NCBI GenBank assembly: GCA_020632635.1
Contig: JACKFE010000002.1
Location: 1-64,000 of the forward strand
Origin: Nitrospiraceae bacterium
Lineage (GTDB): Bacteria; Nitrospirota; Nitrospiria; Nitrospirales; UBA8639
DNA length: 64,000 nucleotides
Reading direction: 5' to 3'
In this document: positions 26,556 to 35,295 of the stretch, piece after piece
Layout: each line of letters begins with the position of its first letter
Numbering within the stretch: the stretch's first letter is position 1
Translations under genes and position numbers: made by a program
The notes under the pieces: model-generated
What the model was told of the DNA's origin: nothing
Databases searched by the model: none
Seen by the model: the letters and a program-made list of their open reading frames with translations, nothing else

Positions 26556-27155
26556 TTATGGCTCGGGGATATTGGGACGAACTTGCAAACAATCGATCAA
26601 GGCATCCCACCCACATACACGGGTCACATCAGGATCCTGAATGGACCGATTCCAAGGTTGATCCATGAGGAACACCCGTATTCCCATCTCACGATATCCT
26701 TGGATATGAAGCGGATGATCATCGATAGCCGCAACCAAAGACTCCGGAATAGTCGTTTTGTCTTCCGTATGATACAGGGCATCAAAAGGAAGGGCATGTT
26801 TTGTGAGCCATTCCAGAGTTTGAGGACGGGAATGCGGACGGCGGGCTGTAATCAAAACAATGCGATAACGCGTTTGCAGTAGCTCTAAGGCCGGTTTGAC
26901 CCCCGGCAATAACGGAAGCCGAGGGATCGATTCCTCATGAAAGCGTGCAAAGATAGTCTCAAGACAATCACGGTCCAACGAACTCTGATCCAACCCTCCA
27001 GCACTTCCATACATCCCAGTTGGCCAAGGCTCACCTGTAACTTCCTGAAATAATCGTTGAACTTCTTCTTCAGCATGTGCCAACACATTGTCGATATCCA
27101 CTGCAAAGTTTTTTCGCACGTCCTCTGTTTCTCCGAAACAATTCATAAACAACAT
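26556..27155 (-). CDS. HAD-superfamily 5'-nucleotidase-like phosphatase
   Basis: About 199 residues with three HAD motifs: FAVDIDNVLAH (motif I Asp-x-Asp), VLITARRP (motif II Ser/Thr) and AIDDHPLHI (motif IV acidic pair). The DxDN form and the R-P following motif II resemble the cytosolic 5'(3')-deoxyribonucleotidase-type (NT5C/YorS-like) group, with a helical cap in residues 30-85. It should dephosphorylate a nucleotide or small phosphate. It is downstream of the Lon-like gene on the same strand, 112 nt apart, and the operon link is uncertain. Confidence 0.75.
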   Translation of the reverse strand: MLFMNCFGETEDVRKNFAVDIDNVLAHAEEEVQRLFQEVTGEPWPTGMYGSAGGLDQSSLDRDCLETIFARFHEESIPRLPLLPGVKPALELLQTRYRIVLITARRPHSRPQTLEWLTKHALPFDALYHTEDKTTIPESLVAAIDDHPLHIQGYREMGIRVFLMDQPWNRSIQDPDVTRVCGWDALIDCLQVRPNIPEP

Positions 27156-27267
27156 GGCTTCTGTGCCGGTTATTCACTGTACCAAAATCGTGAAATCGCC
27201 AGCTACCATGGTGAGCGCTCCTTTGGACAAATTCCAAGAGCGCCGCAAAAGACTCACAACCTTTTAG

Positions 27268-28068
27268 TTATCGCAAGAGGGAGGCCGCTAGCGATGGGGG
27301 GGGACCAAGCGTATGCAACATATGGTGGGTCAAGGCAAAATAGGCTTTATTAATCGATCGGACTGGTGTTACCTCCATTAGGAATGGGGTCTCCCAATCA
27401 CCATCAGCCACATCCAATTCCTCAGGAATCACGACTTTTCGGAATTTTTTCTCATAGGCGGCATGAATTTTGAGAGGTACTCCCCCAACCATGCCAAGCA
27501 CTCCTTCAGGAGTAACGGTTCCAGTCAGGACGGTATCTTCTTGTACCGGCTCATTTTTGGCTAAAGCGACCACATTAAAGGCTGCCATGGCCGATAGGCT
27601 TTCTCCGTACAGCGTAACCCCCGGATAGGGCAGGGTAAACCGAACAGTCCAGGAATCAGTACCCACCCCCGCCGCTGCCGCTACACGCTCAATAGCATGA
27701 ATCACGGATTGCTGGGCAAACGGAGAAAACTTTCCCGGAACCTCTCCAAAACGAATTTCCAGGCCACGATGATCACGCCGTTGGGTAAACTCAAGGGTGA
27801 TTTCTGCTACAATCCCTACCTGCTGTGCCTGTTCATTGACGGTGGTCCCTAAAATGGGAATGATCGTACGTACATGCCGGATAGGATGATCTTTTTCAGC
27901 CGGAGTTCCTGCAAACACCTGGAAGGGAAACACATCCAAGACAAATAACAATATCCAGGAAGCAAGAAACCACTTCCAGATATATTTTGCACCTCTCTGC
28001 CTCCGAGACCTAGCGCTGATAACTGAATAATAGTCGTTGGGAAGAAAGAGTGAACCATGGCCAATCAT
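27268..28068 (-). CDS. Membrane-anchored protein with Lon-type (S16) peptidase domain
   Basis: About 266 residues. AGGAG lies 8 nt before the ATG at 28068. A hydrophobic segment (YIWKWFLASWILLFVLDVFPFQVFAG) near residue 35 is a signal anchor. The C-terminal part shows a Lon proteolytic domain: GESLSAMAAFNVVA carries the nucleophile Ser in the position of the Lon PxxGPSAG site, LTGTVTPEGVLGMVGGVPLKIHAAY has the catalytic Lys (VGGVxxK). The AAA+ domain of classical Lon is missing. Stand-alone or membrane Lon-type domains occur in bacteria and archaea, usually as proteases of unknown target. The position of the domain outside the membrane is inferred from the anchor. Confidence 0.78.
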   Translation of the reverse strand: MIGHGSLFLPNDYYSVISARSRRQRGAKYIWKWFLASWILLFVLDVFPFQVFAGTPAEKDHPIRHVRTIIPILGTTVNEQAQQVGIVAEITLEFTQRRDHRGLEIRFGEVPGKFSPFAQQSVIHAIERVAAAAGVGTDSWTVRFTLPYPGVTLYGESLSAMAAFNVVALAKNEPVQEDTVLTGTVTPEGVLGMVGGVPLKIHAAYEKKFRKVVIPEELDVADGDWETPFLMEVTPVRSINKAYFALTHHMLHTLGPPPSLAASLLR

Positions 28069-28447
28069 AAAAGATCTCCTGGGAAGTGTTTCTTTTCCCA
28101 TCGGTCTTCCCAGGACGGGACTTAACCCCCGCCAAACAGTTCACAGAAATTCTGAAGACTTCGGTTGACTTCATCCCTTCGGCTCCCTCAAAAAATCTCC
28201 AATTTCCTAGGAAATTTTCCCCTCACCTTCCACCCTTTTGTTTTTGTCTCATTCGTCTGAAGTTAATAATGAGATACATTGCATTCAACGACAGCTGACG
28301 AGAAAATCTGACGACCAGTGACTCAACCACGGTATGTCCCGCTCAAGACACCTGAAAGACCAACCGAACAAATTCCAAGAACTCTCACTCCTTTCTATAG
28401 GAATTCCATTATTCTTCTACAAGGGTTATGAGGCATCTGATTTTCCT
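28069..28447. other. Divergent intergenic region
   Basis: Promoter region between the Lon-like gene and the HD-GYP gene. The open frame of the latter extends to 28334, but this segment lacks the conserved N-terminus and a ribosome site. Nothing else recognised. Confidence 0.4.
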
Positions 28448-29710
28448 ATGGCGATAAAACGCATACCCATCGATTCGGTAATAGTTGGCATGTATCTCTG
28501 CGGAATTGATCAATCATGGTTGAACACGCCATTTTTGCTCCATCGCTTCCCCATCAAAACTCAAACAGACATTAACAAGCTTAAGACATGTGGAATCCTC
28601 GCCATTGACATTGATACCGAGCGGGGCATCGATGTTCCTCCACCTCCAGCACCAATCGCCCTTGAAGACCAGGGTGCCCCCCCTCCCTCGACCCTCTCCC
28701 TTTCTCCGGAAGAGGAACGCATTGCTCACTTGCCCGAGGATCTAAAAGGTGTATCGTTGGCCCTGGAATTGACCACGATCAAACATACCCGTGACCAGTT
28801 CCTGGATGAAGTTCATGAATTATTGGATGCCTTGGCCAAAACCGGACAGGTAGAAGTCGAGAAAATGAATGCGTGTTCTCAATCCATCATCGAGGAAACC
28901 CTTCATCACGAGGAGGCCTATATTGCCTTGATCCGTACGCGAGAATTTTCCCCGGCCCTGTATGACCACGCATTAACAGTCAGCACATTGGCGATTTTGT
29001 TAGGGCGAGCTTCAGGACTTGACGATGCTGACCTGCAGTACCTCGGCACTGCCGGTCTCTTACACGATGTGGGGCTCTTATACCTCCCCACTCAACTTCA
29101 ACGTCCACTCAAAACCTTATCCGCGACTGAATTAGCCATATATCAAACCCATCCTCAACGGGGAGTAGATGGGTTAGCTAAAAATCCAAACCTGGCGCCA
29201 AAAGTCCTGAGGTTGATTAGTGAACATCATGAAGCATTGGATGGAACTGGCTTCCCGGCTAAACTGTCAGGCGAGAATATTGATCTGTCCAGTCGCATTC
29301 TTCGTATCGCCGATGAATACGATGAATTACTCAGCGGCCACCAAAATGCAGAGACACTTTCCGTCAGGACAGCCCTGCAACTACTCTTTCAAAAAGGGAA
29401 CCGAGGGGCCCTTGACCCGGCTTTAGTCGCTCGGTTTATCAATGTAATCGGTATTTATCCAACATATAGCTTAGTGGAACTCAACACCGGAGAGCGTGGA
29501 ATCGTGACAGGCAATTCACGAGATAATCTTCTTCAGCCCATGATATTGCTTATTCAGGATGCAGATCACCAACCCCTATCCGAACCTATCCCTTTGAACT
29601 TTTCAGTCCTTTCTACTGAAGCGGCTAAACCTCAGATCATTAGTGTGCTTTCTCCAGAGGAAGCAGGAATCTCCGTGGAATCCGTGTTAGAAGAATGGAT
29701 AACCCTCTAA
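28448..29710 (+). CDS. DUF3391 / HD-GYP domain protein (c-di-GMP phosphodiesterase type), paralog 1
   Basis: Cytoplasmic signalling protein of about 420 residues. Residues 1-80 are a DUF3391-type domain (KRIPIDSVIVGMYLCGIDQSW, shared with the paralog at 37623). The HD-GYP domain follows: HDVG, QTHPQRGVDGL, HHEALDGTGFP and RILRIADEYDEL, the full set of metal and substrate residues with GFP instead of GYP. Such enzymes linearise or fully hydrolyse c-di-GMP. ATG at 28448 fits homology, although its ribosome site is weak and the frame is open to 28334. Neighbouring c-di-GMP riboswitch and GGDEF protein suggest a shared circuit. Confidence 0.85.
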   Translation: MAIKRIPIDSVIVGMYLCGIDQSWLNTPFLLHRFPIKTQTDINKLKTCGILAIDIDTERGIDVPPPPAPIALEDQGAPPPSTLSLSPEEERIAHLPEDLKGVSLALELTTIKHTRDQFLDEVHELLDALAKTGQVEVEKMNACSQSIIEETLHHEEAYIALIRTREFSPALYDHALTVSTLAILLGRASGLDDADLQYLGTAGLLHDVGLLYLPTQLQRPLKTLSATELAIYQTHPQRGVDGLAKNPNLAPKVLRLISEHHEALDGTGFPAKLSGENIDLSSRILRIADEYDELLSGHQNAETLSVRTALQLLFQKGNRGALDPALVARFINVIGIYPTYSLVELNTGERGIVTGNSRDNLLQPMILLIQDADHQPLSEPIPLNFSVLSTEAAKPQIISVLSPEEAGISVESVLEEWITL

Positions 29711-29912
29711 CCTTTCACACATGACTTGCTTCGGCGTCATCCTCCCAACGGACGAGAACAACCCGCACAGATCACGCACCATAAGCGTTCATAAACCGCA
29801 ATAGCCCACACCGGATATCACCGCAAGCTTTTCTATCTTCAGCCGATACAAGCAAGGACGCACCGTATACCCCAAAAGAGGGGATCGATCACCCTCAAAA
29901 ACGAGGAAGATC

Positions 29913-30248
29913 ATGAATTCGACACAATCCGAACCAAGATCAACCATCTTTTGCCTCACAGGGATTCTAGCAGCCTTGCTCCTCATGACCGGATTCCTGA
30001 CCGACGGGAACGCACATACCGGTTCAGTCATTTCCGCTCCAAGTACACTCGCATATCATGACGACACAAACGATGACAGACATCTATTTCAGACGATGAA
30101 GCCAAACAGGAAGGATATTCCGGCAACGTTGAAGAAACATCCCCAAAGAGAAGAATATCTGGGAGACTCGGGCAAAGAGGATCATCCGAACAAAAAAAGG
30201 ATGGGATTAGCCCTACTTTTCTTGGGAATGTTAGCGGAAGAAAGTTAG
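29913..30248 (+). CDS. Small secreted hypothetical protein
   Basis: One hundred and eleven residues. GAGGAAG lies before the ATG. A signal peptide (IFCLTGILAALLLMTGFLTDGNA) is followed by a charged low-complexity part (KHPQREEYLGDSGKEDHPNK) and a second hydrophobic segment (MGLALLFLGMLAEES). No recognised family. The coding call rests on the signal peptide and ribosome site. Confidence 0.55.
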   Translation: MNSTQSEPRSTIFCLTGILAALLLMTGFLTDGNAHTGSVISAPSTLAYHDDTNDDRHLFQTMKPNRKDIPATLKKHPQREEYLGDSGKEDHPNKKRMGLALLFLGMLAEES

Positions 30249-30822
30249 GAGAGGGGGTGTCTGATTCGCCATACTCTTCAACTCGTACCCCTCCAATCGG
30301 CACTAAGTGGTTCTACGGCGAGAAGAAGAACATGGGTTCCCGAGCGACGTGGATGCTCCACCAACCATGATGGACAAGGAATCATTCCTGGCTCCTACAT
30401 CACCACCCGATACCGGGGGATCAAGTAAAAAAAGCCCTTTTGGCTTGCACCTCACACACCAAACTGGGTTCTGACGTCGTAAAGTCCTCGAACATCTGAC
30501 CAGGACAAGCACGGGCTAACAAGCTATCCGGATTGAGATAAGGACCCCGAACATCATCCGGCCCCCCCACCATGGTACAGACAACATCAATTTTTTCCGC
30601 CAAAGTACAAGTGAATCAACCTACTCAGCGCCTTGAACTAAGAGGCGTTCGGCCGTTAGCCGAGTGCGAGCCCAGATCGAGATAGCATATCCGGCCCGAA
30701 GAAGATATTCATACATGGGCTTTCCTATCACTCCAATCCCGACTCATCCAATACGAATTGGTGCCGGAAGGAAAATGCAGCCGCCAGCTTTAAAGGGAAA
30801 TGCATAAAACAATAGGATGCAT
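30249..30822. other. Long gene-free stretch between convergent genes
   Basis: No supported gene. One 60-codon minus-strand open frame (30421-30603) has protein-like composition but starts with TTG and has no ribosome site. No clear terminator was found, although the genes on both sides end here. Confidence 0.4.
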
Positions 30823-31911
30823 TTACGGTGAATGCCTGGCTGGCTGCTGTTGAGTCAAGCAATGAATCGTGCCAAATCCCCAGACCAAATCCACAGCATG
30901 TATGCCCACTACCGCGCGATCGGGAAAAAGTTCGGAGAGAATCCCCAAAGCAATCCGATCTTTGGGATCGTTAAAGGTAGGAACCAACACGACAGCATTA
31001 CCAATGTAAAAATTCGCATAACTGGCTGGGAGCCGACGCCCCTCAAAAAAAAGTGGCGCCGGCATGGGCAGCGGAATAACCATCAACTTCCTCCCATCTT
31101 CGGCGCGCATACCCTGAAGGCGCTCTTGGTTCTCTGATAAGGGATGATAATTCTCATCGGCGGGGTTCGACTCCTGACACAAGACGACGGTATAAGGATC
31201 CACAAACCGACAGACATCGTCCACATGGCCATGGGTGTCATCCCCGGCAATACCTTTGGCCAACCAAAGAACCTGCGATATTCCTAAGTACGAACGAAAT
31301 ACTTCCTCATAATCCTGACGGGAATAACCCGGATTCCGCACCTGAACATGTTCATCCAACAAACATTCTTCCGTGGTTAACAAGGTCCCTTGACCATTCA
31401 CATCGATAGCCCCACCCTCCAATACCACTCCGCGTTGATGGCGTTCAACCTGCACGAGAGGAACCTTGAGTCTTTTCCCAACTTTATCAGGAATACAATC
31501 ATCCAATTTCCAATTCTTATACTTAGCCCATGCCGTAAACCGAAAACGACTAATGAGGACCTGATCATCCTCATCCACGTGTTTCACAAAGATCGGGCCA
31601 AAATCTCTGGCCCATCCTCGGTTGGTTGGGATACGAAAAAATTGAATGCGCAGGGGATCCACGCCAACTTTCTCCAGCACGATTCTCGCTTTCTCTTCAT
31701 GGGCCTTATCATTGACCAGAATACGGACAATTTCGCCAAGCGAAAGTTTCCGCACCATTTCCCCATACACCCAGGAAATGGCGCCCATCTTTCCTGGCCA
31801 ATCGCTCGTGTTATGAGGCCATCCCAGCCAAGTCGCCTCATGGCCCTCCCACTCAGCAGGCATTCGCCATTTTCCCAGGGTACCAGTGACTTGCTCTTCA
31901 ACACCCGACAT
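30823..31911 (-). CDS. aguA: Agmatine deiminase
   Basis: Hydrolyses agmatine to N-carbamoylputrescine and ammonia. Sequence of about 362 residues follows the family from MPAEWEGHEATWLGWPHNTSDWPGK to the catalytic tail GTIHCLTQQQP, with the nucleophilic Cys in IHC. The middle has DDTHGHVDDVCRF, the substrate-binding His/Asp pair. ATG at 31911 is chosen; the frame extends 123 nt further with a Cys/Arg-rich sequence absent from the family. It lies 146 nt downstream of aguB on the same strand, so the two form the putrescine route from agmatine. Confidence 0.95.
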   Translation of the reverse strand: MSGVEEQVTGTLGKWRMPAEWEGHEATWLGWPHNTSDWPGKMGAISWVYGEMVRKLSLGEIVRILVNDKAHEEKARIVLEKVGVDPLRIQFFRIPTNRGWARDFGPIFVKHVDEDDQVLISRFRFTAWAKYKNWKLDDCIPDKVGKRLKVPLVQVERHQRGVVLEGGAIDVNGQGTLLTTEECLLDEHVQVRNPGYSRQDYEEVFRSYLGISQVLWLAKGIAGDDTHGHVDDVCRFVDPYTVVLCQESNPADENYHPLSENQERLQGMRAEDGRKLMVIPLPMPAPLFFEGRRLPASYANFYIGNAVVLVPTFNDPKDRIALGILSELFPDRAVVGIHAVDLVWGFGTIHCLTQQQPARHSP

Positions 31912-32057
31912 CGCAGCACAATCCTTGCCTAAAAGAATGGAAACGTAGGAAATCAAACATCTCTTCTGTGTTAAAAAGGAGAAAGAAACACGGCAGGGGA
32001 TTTCCACATCACCTTGAGAACGGCACCACCTCAATCACATTCGAGATACAGGCCTTC

Positions 32058-32930
32058 CTACTCGTCTAGCAATCGCTTGGTCACCCCATGGTAGGCATCA
32101 ATACGACGGTCCCGTAGGAATGGCCAATTTCGGCGAATCTCTTCGATTCGCTTCAAATCGATATCCACCACCAGCGTTTCTTCCTGGTCAGCCGAGGCTT
32201 GAGCCAACACCACACCAAACGGATCACACACAAATGAACTGCCCCAAAATTCCAGGCCATCCCCACCGGCGGGAGCTTCATGCCCCACCCGATTGACGGC
32301 CACCACAAATACGCCATTGGCAATGGCATGACTGCGTTGAATCGTCATCCAGGCCTCCCGCTGGGCATGCCCTTCGTCGGATTTTTCTTTGGGGTGCCAG
32401 CCGATGGCTGTGGGATAGAATAAAATCTCGGCCCCTTGCAATGCCGTCATGCGTGCGGCTTCCGGATACCATTGATCCCAACAAATCAACGGCCCCACGG
32501 TCGCGTGGGTGGTTTTGATGGCCTGAAACCCGCGATCCCCTGGGGTGAAATAAAATTTTTCGTAATAAGCCGGATCGTCAGGGATATGCATTTTTCGGTA
32601 GAGTCCAGCCATTTCTCCCCGTTCATCCAATACCACCAGAGAGTTGTGGTAAACACCCGCCGTCCGCCGCTCAAAGACCGGCACCAAAAGCGTCACGCCA
32701 TACTGCTTGGCAATCTGCCGAAACGCTTCAGTGGAAGGCCCAGGTACCGATTCGGCCAAATCGAATAAGGCCGCATCTTCCTTCTGGCAAAAGTATTGGG
32801 AACGGAATAACTCGGGAAGGCAGATAACGTGGGCTCCATTTTTCGCTGCATCTTCAACCTTGATTATAGCTCGTTCGACATTGTTGTTAGCCTGAACCGA
32901 GCAAGCCATCTGAATGACGCCAACCTTCAT
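32058..32930 (-). CDS. aguB: N-carbamoylputrescine amidase
   Basis: Nitrilase-superfamily enzyme of 290 residues that converts N-carbamoylputrescine to putrescine, CO2 and ammonia. The Glu-Lys-Cys triad is in ICLPELF, YRKMHIP and ICWDQWYPEAAR. The family pattern FRSQYFCQKED and GLEFWGSSFV also match. ATG at 32930 (AGGA about 12 nt upstream) gives MKVGVIQMAC, the usual start; the longer frame is rejected. It sits between aguA and the YiiX-like gene at 32963, 32 nt away, a likely operon. Confidence 0.95.
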   Translation of the reverse strand: MKVGVIQMACSVQANNNVERAIIKVEDAAKNGAHVICLPELFRSQYFCQKEDAALFDLAESVPGPSTEAFRQIAKQYGVTLLVPVFERRTAGVYHNSLVVLDERGEMAGLYRKMHIPDDPAYYEKFYFTPGDRGFQAIKTTHATVGPLICWDQWYPEAARMTALQGAEILFYPTAIGWHPKEKSDEGHAQREAWMTIQRSHAIANGVFVVAVNRVGHEAPAGGDGLEFWGSSFVCDPFGVVLAQASADQEETLVVDIDLKRIEEIRRNWPFLRDRRIDAYHGVTKRLLDE

Positions 32931-32962
32931 AAGAGATACAGTCCTTTCAGAGCGATGCGCTT

Positions 32963-33748
32963 CTACTCGTCGCAACGGAGCATCGCACAGCCCGGATCAC
33001 GAGCCACAAACATCCCCGCCACTTTTCGTTCTTGCTCCTTGAAAGCCTTGTGCCACCAGCAGGCCGCATTCCAAAGGTGTTCAGGTGCGCTGTTGCGTTC
33101 GGATGCCCCGGGCGTCACGCCCAATCCCAACCCTTCAAAGATAAACTCGAGATAGGAAGAAGCCGGGATCGGCATACCTTCTCGCAGGGGATTGCGTTTG
33201 GCTCCTTGCGACCAGAGAAAACTTTGCCAGGCGCCCAACATATCCCAGAAATTATAGCGAACGCGATCCTGATTCCAGTTCCTTGCCCGCCTTTTTAATG
33301 CTTGGGCTTCCTCGTCTGACATACTCACCGCGACTAAACCCACATTGGCGTCAATATCCCGATTCTCATATAACCCCAAGGTTCCCTGATTAATGCCGTT
33401 GCACTCCGGTTTCGGAAAGAGACCGTTCCGCGGATGCAATGGCACTTCAAGTATAGGCAATGAGCTCAAAGAGGTTCGTGAAGTGACCGGCTCCGTGACC
33501 ACGAATACATGGGACCAATAACTGGGCCTCAAATCCCAACGAAGCATCGCTTGGGCGGTTCGCAAGGTGTGTCCCGGCAAATCCCGACTGCCGATAAAAC
33601 CAACGGTCATCAGGCCACGGTTGCCAATGCTCTGTTTATCTAATCTCATAAAGGCTTCACTAAAAAATTGAAGGTTGGTCCGTTTACCACATTTGACCGT
33701 CCAGTCACTGATGGCGGGGTTCCTCTTGGTGGAGTGAGAGTGACGCAT
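32963..33748 (-). CDS. Permuted NlpC/P60 (YiiX-like) protein, possibly without its catalytic Cys
   Basis: About 261 residues. The order TVGFIGSRDL, then SHVFVVTEP, then NFWDMLGAWQSFL and finally PASSYLEFIFEGLGLGVTP resembles permuted papain-like YiiX/NlpC proteins, in which a His strand comes first and a Cys helix (CSEL) later. Here the helix starts SSYLEF, so the expected Cys is Ser, while unrelated Cys occur at the C-terminus (AACWW, DPGCAMLRCDE). The fold call is by pattern only. AAAGGA lies 8 nt before the ATG at 33748. It heads the aguB/aguA string, and its link with polyamine synthesis is unknown. Confidence 0.55.
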   Translation of the reverse strand: MRHSHSTKRNPAISDWTVKCGKRTNLQFFSEAFMRLDKQSIGNRGLMTVGFIGSRDLPGHTLRTAQAMLRWDLRPSYWSHVFVVTEPVTSRTSLSSLPILEVPLHPRNGLFPKPECNGINQGTLGLYENRDIDANVGLVAVSMSDEEAQALKRRARNWNQDRVRYNFWDMLGAWQSFLWSQGAKRNPLREGMPIPASSYLEFIFEGLGLGVTPGASERNSAPEHLWNAACWWHKAFKEQERKVAGMFVARDPGCAMLRCDE

Positions 33749-33772
33749 GAGGCATTCCTTTCTGACAGAACT

Positions 33773-35221
33773 CTATCTTAACAACAACTCTTTTTTAAAC
33801 ACCTGTTTCAGAGGCCCTCCCGTACCTTGGGGTGGCGCTTCCTCATCCCAATCCAGCTGGATGAGTTTGGACGGCAACCGCCAAAGCTCCAACTCGAATC
33901 TGACCCTGGCACTGCCCCCCACGTTTGCGCCAGGGAGCATTCGCACCAACCCCACATTGTTTTGGATCGTCATATATTCGAGATGTTTATGGGGATCAAT
34001 CGTCCAAATGGATTCTCCACCCCTGGCATTCGGCCGGATTCGAATTTGTTCGGGCGGGGCCTCCGGCTTGTCATTTCCCGGATGAATCATGGCAGCTGGC
34101 GAGGCAATAAATTCCGGAATGCCATAAGGGGCATCGGGAAAAGGTCCATGGGCCTCGGCATACCGGCCCGTATGAATATCTCCGGACAACACCAGGATGT
34201 CGTGTGGTTGTTGTTGCGCATTCCGTCCTCCCAGAGATCGTTCAAGCATGCGCCACATACGCGCATAATCGTGCATAAAATTCGACAGAGAATGATCCTT
34301 GTAATTTCCATCTTTTTGAAACAACGGTTGTCCTAGCACCAACACTCCGGGGCCTTTCAAGCTCTGTTGCCAGTCCTCTAAGGCAGTCCATTGAGCCTCT
34401 GACATAAAATGGCTGCTACCGTTATCACCACACACTTCCCGTTCGGAACGAGTATCCGTCATGAAAAAAGAAACTGGCTCAATGGTGAAGGCATACCATC
34501 TGGCCTCATGCGGATTCAGACATCGCTGATACTGATAGTACAGCGCCTCAGCCCCTGTCCCATATTTTTGGCGATTCTTAGGATCCCAAGTCTGGGGAAG
34601 ATGGATTTGCTTCTCTGGATAGTCGTTCCAATATTCATGGTCATCACAGGTCATAAAATTGGGACAGGTTTGAAGGGCCTCCCGATAAAAGTCATCACCC
34701 CAATATTGTTGATACCGTTTCGCATAGAGCATAATTTCGTCATCGCCCAAATCCCAATCGTTCGGCCAATCTCCGTAAATTTGATCACCGACCAACAGTT
34801 TAAATTGGGGTGCCCCATATCGTTGCAGTTCTTGTAATCCCGATCGGTAATATCCATCCCGATCATTGTTCTGCCAAAAACAGGACGCAAAGAGGAATGT
34901 GGTGCCTTGTTCGGTAACCTGCCTAGGAAGCGTGGACCAATAGAAGGTGAACCACTCACCAGAAGTGCCTATTCGTATCTGAAAGACTGCACCTTGAGGA
35001 GGAGGAAGAAAGGGTAATGTGACTGACCAGACGCCCATCCGTCTATTGACCCCAGAAATTTGCGGCAGCCACTTCCAATCGGTCGTGACCGGCACCACCA
35101 CGGAGCCTTGGCGTACTTCAAGCGTAGGAGGCGCAAACATCTTATCCCCTTTTTGGGAACACCAAATTCGCCAACCTTGCCCATCCAGTAAGGGAGCTCC
35201 AGGGACCACCCATAATTTCAT
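33773..35221 (-). CDS. PhoD-like phosphatase
   Basis: Metallophosphatase of 482 residues of the PhoD/alkaline phosphatase D group. An N-terminal strand-rich region is followed by ASCFWQNNDRDG, LLVGDQIYGDWPND, TCDDHEYWNDYP and ILVLSGDIHTGRYAE, giving the Cys/Asp/His ligands expected for Ca and Fe binding. No signal peptide, which is unusual for secreted PhoD but normal for this cytoplasmic subgroup. Natural substrate unknown. ATG at 35221; 75 nt downstream of the BrkB-type gene. Confidence 0.85.
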   Translation of the reverse strand: MKLWVVPGAPLLDGQGWRIWCSQKGDKMFAPPTLEVRQGSVVVPVTTDWKWLPQISGVNRRMGVWSVTLPFLPPPQGAVFQIRIGTSGEWFTFYWSTLPRQVTEQGTTFLFASCFWQNNDRDGYYRSGLQELQRYGAPQFKLLVGDQIYGDWPNDWDLGDDEIMLYAKRYQQYWGDDFYREALQTCPNFMTCDDHEYWNDYPEKQIHLPQTWDPKNRQKYGTGAEALYYQYQRCLNPHEARWYAFTIEPVSFFMTDTRSEREVCGDNGSSHFMSEAQWTALEDWQQSLKGPGVLVLGQPLFQKDGNYKDHSLSNFMHDYARMWRMLERSLGGRNAQQQPHDILVLSGDIHTGRYAEAHGPFPDAPYGIPEFIASPAAMIHPGNDKPEAPPEQIRIRPNARGGESIWTIDPHKHLEYMTIQNNVGLVRMLPGANVGGSARVRFELELWRLPSKLIQLDWDEEAPPQGTGGPLKQVFKKELLLR

Positions 35222-35295
35222 AGCCTAGGTTGTAACAAAAACCACGAAAGAATTCGACTGTTCGTGAAAAAGAACAAAAAGGAGCAGGGACGCCA

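Noticed and set aside
30421..30603. A 60-codon - strand open frame with protein-like composition
   Set aside because: Starts with TTG, no ribosome site and no recognised family; kept only as a possible remnant.
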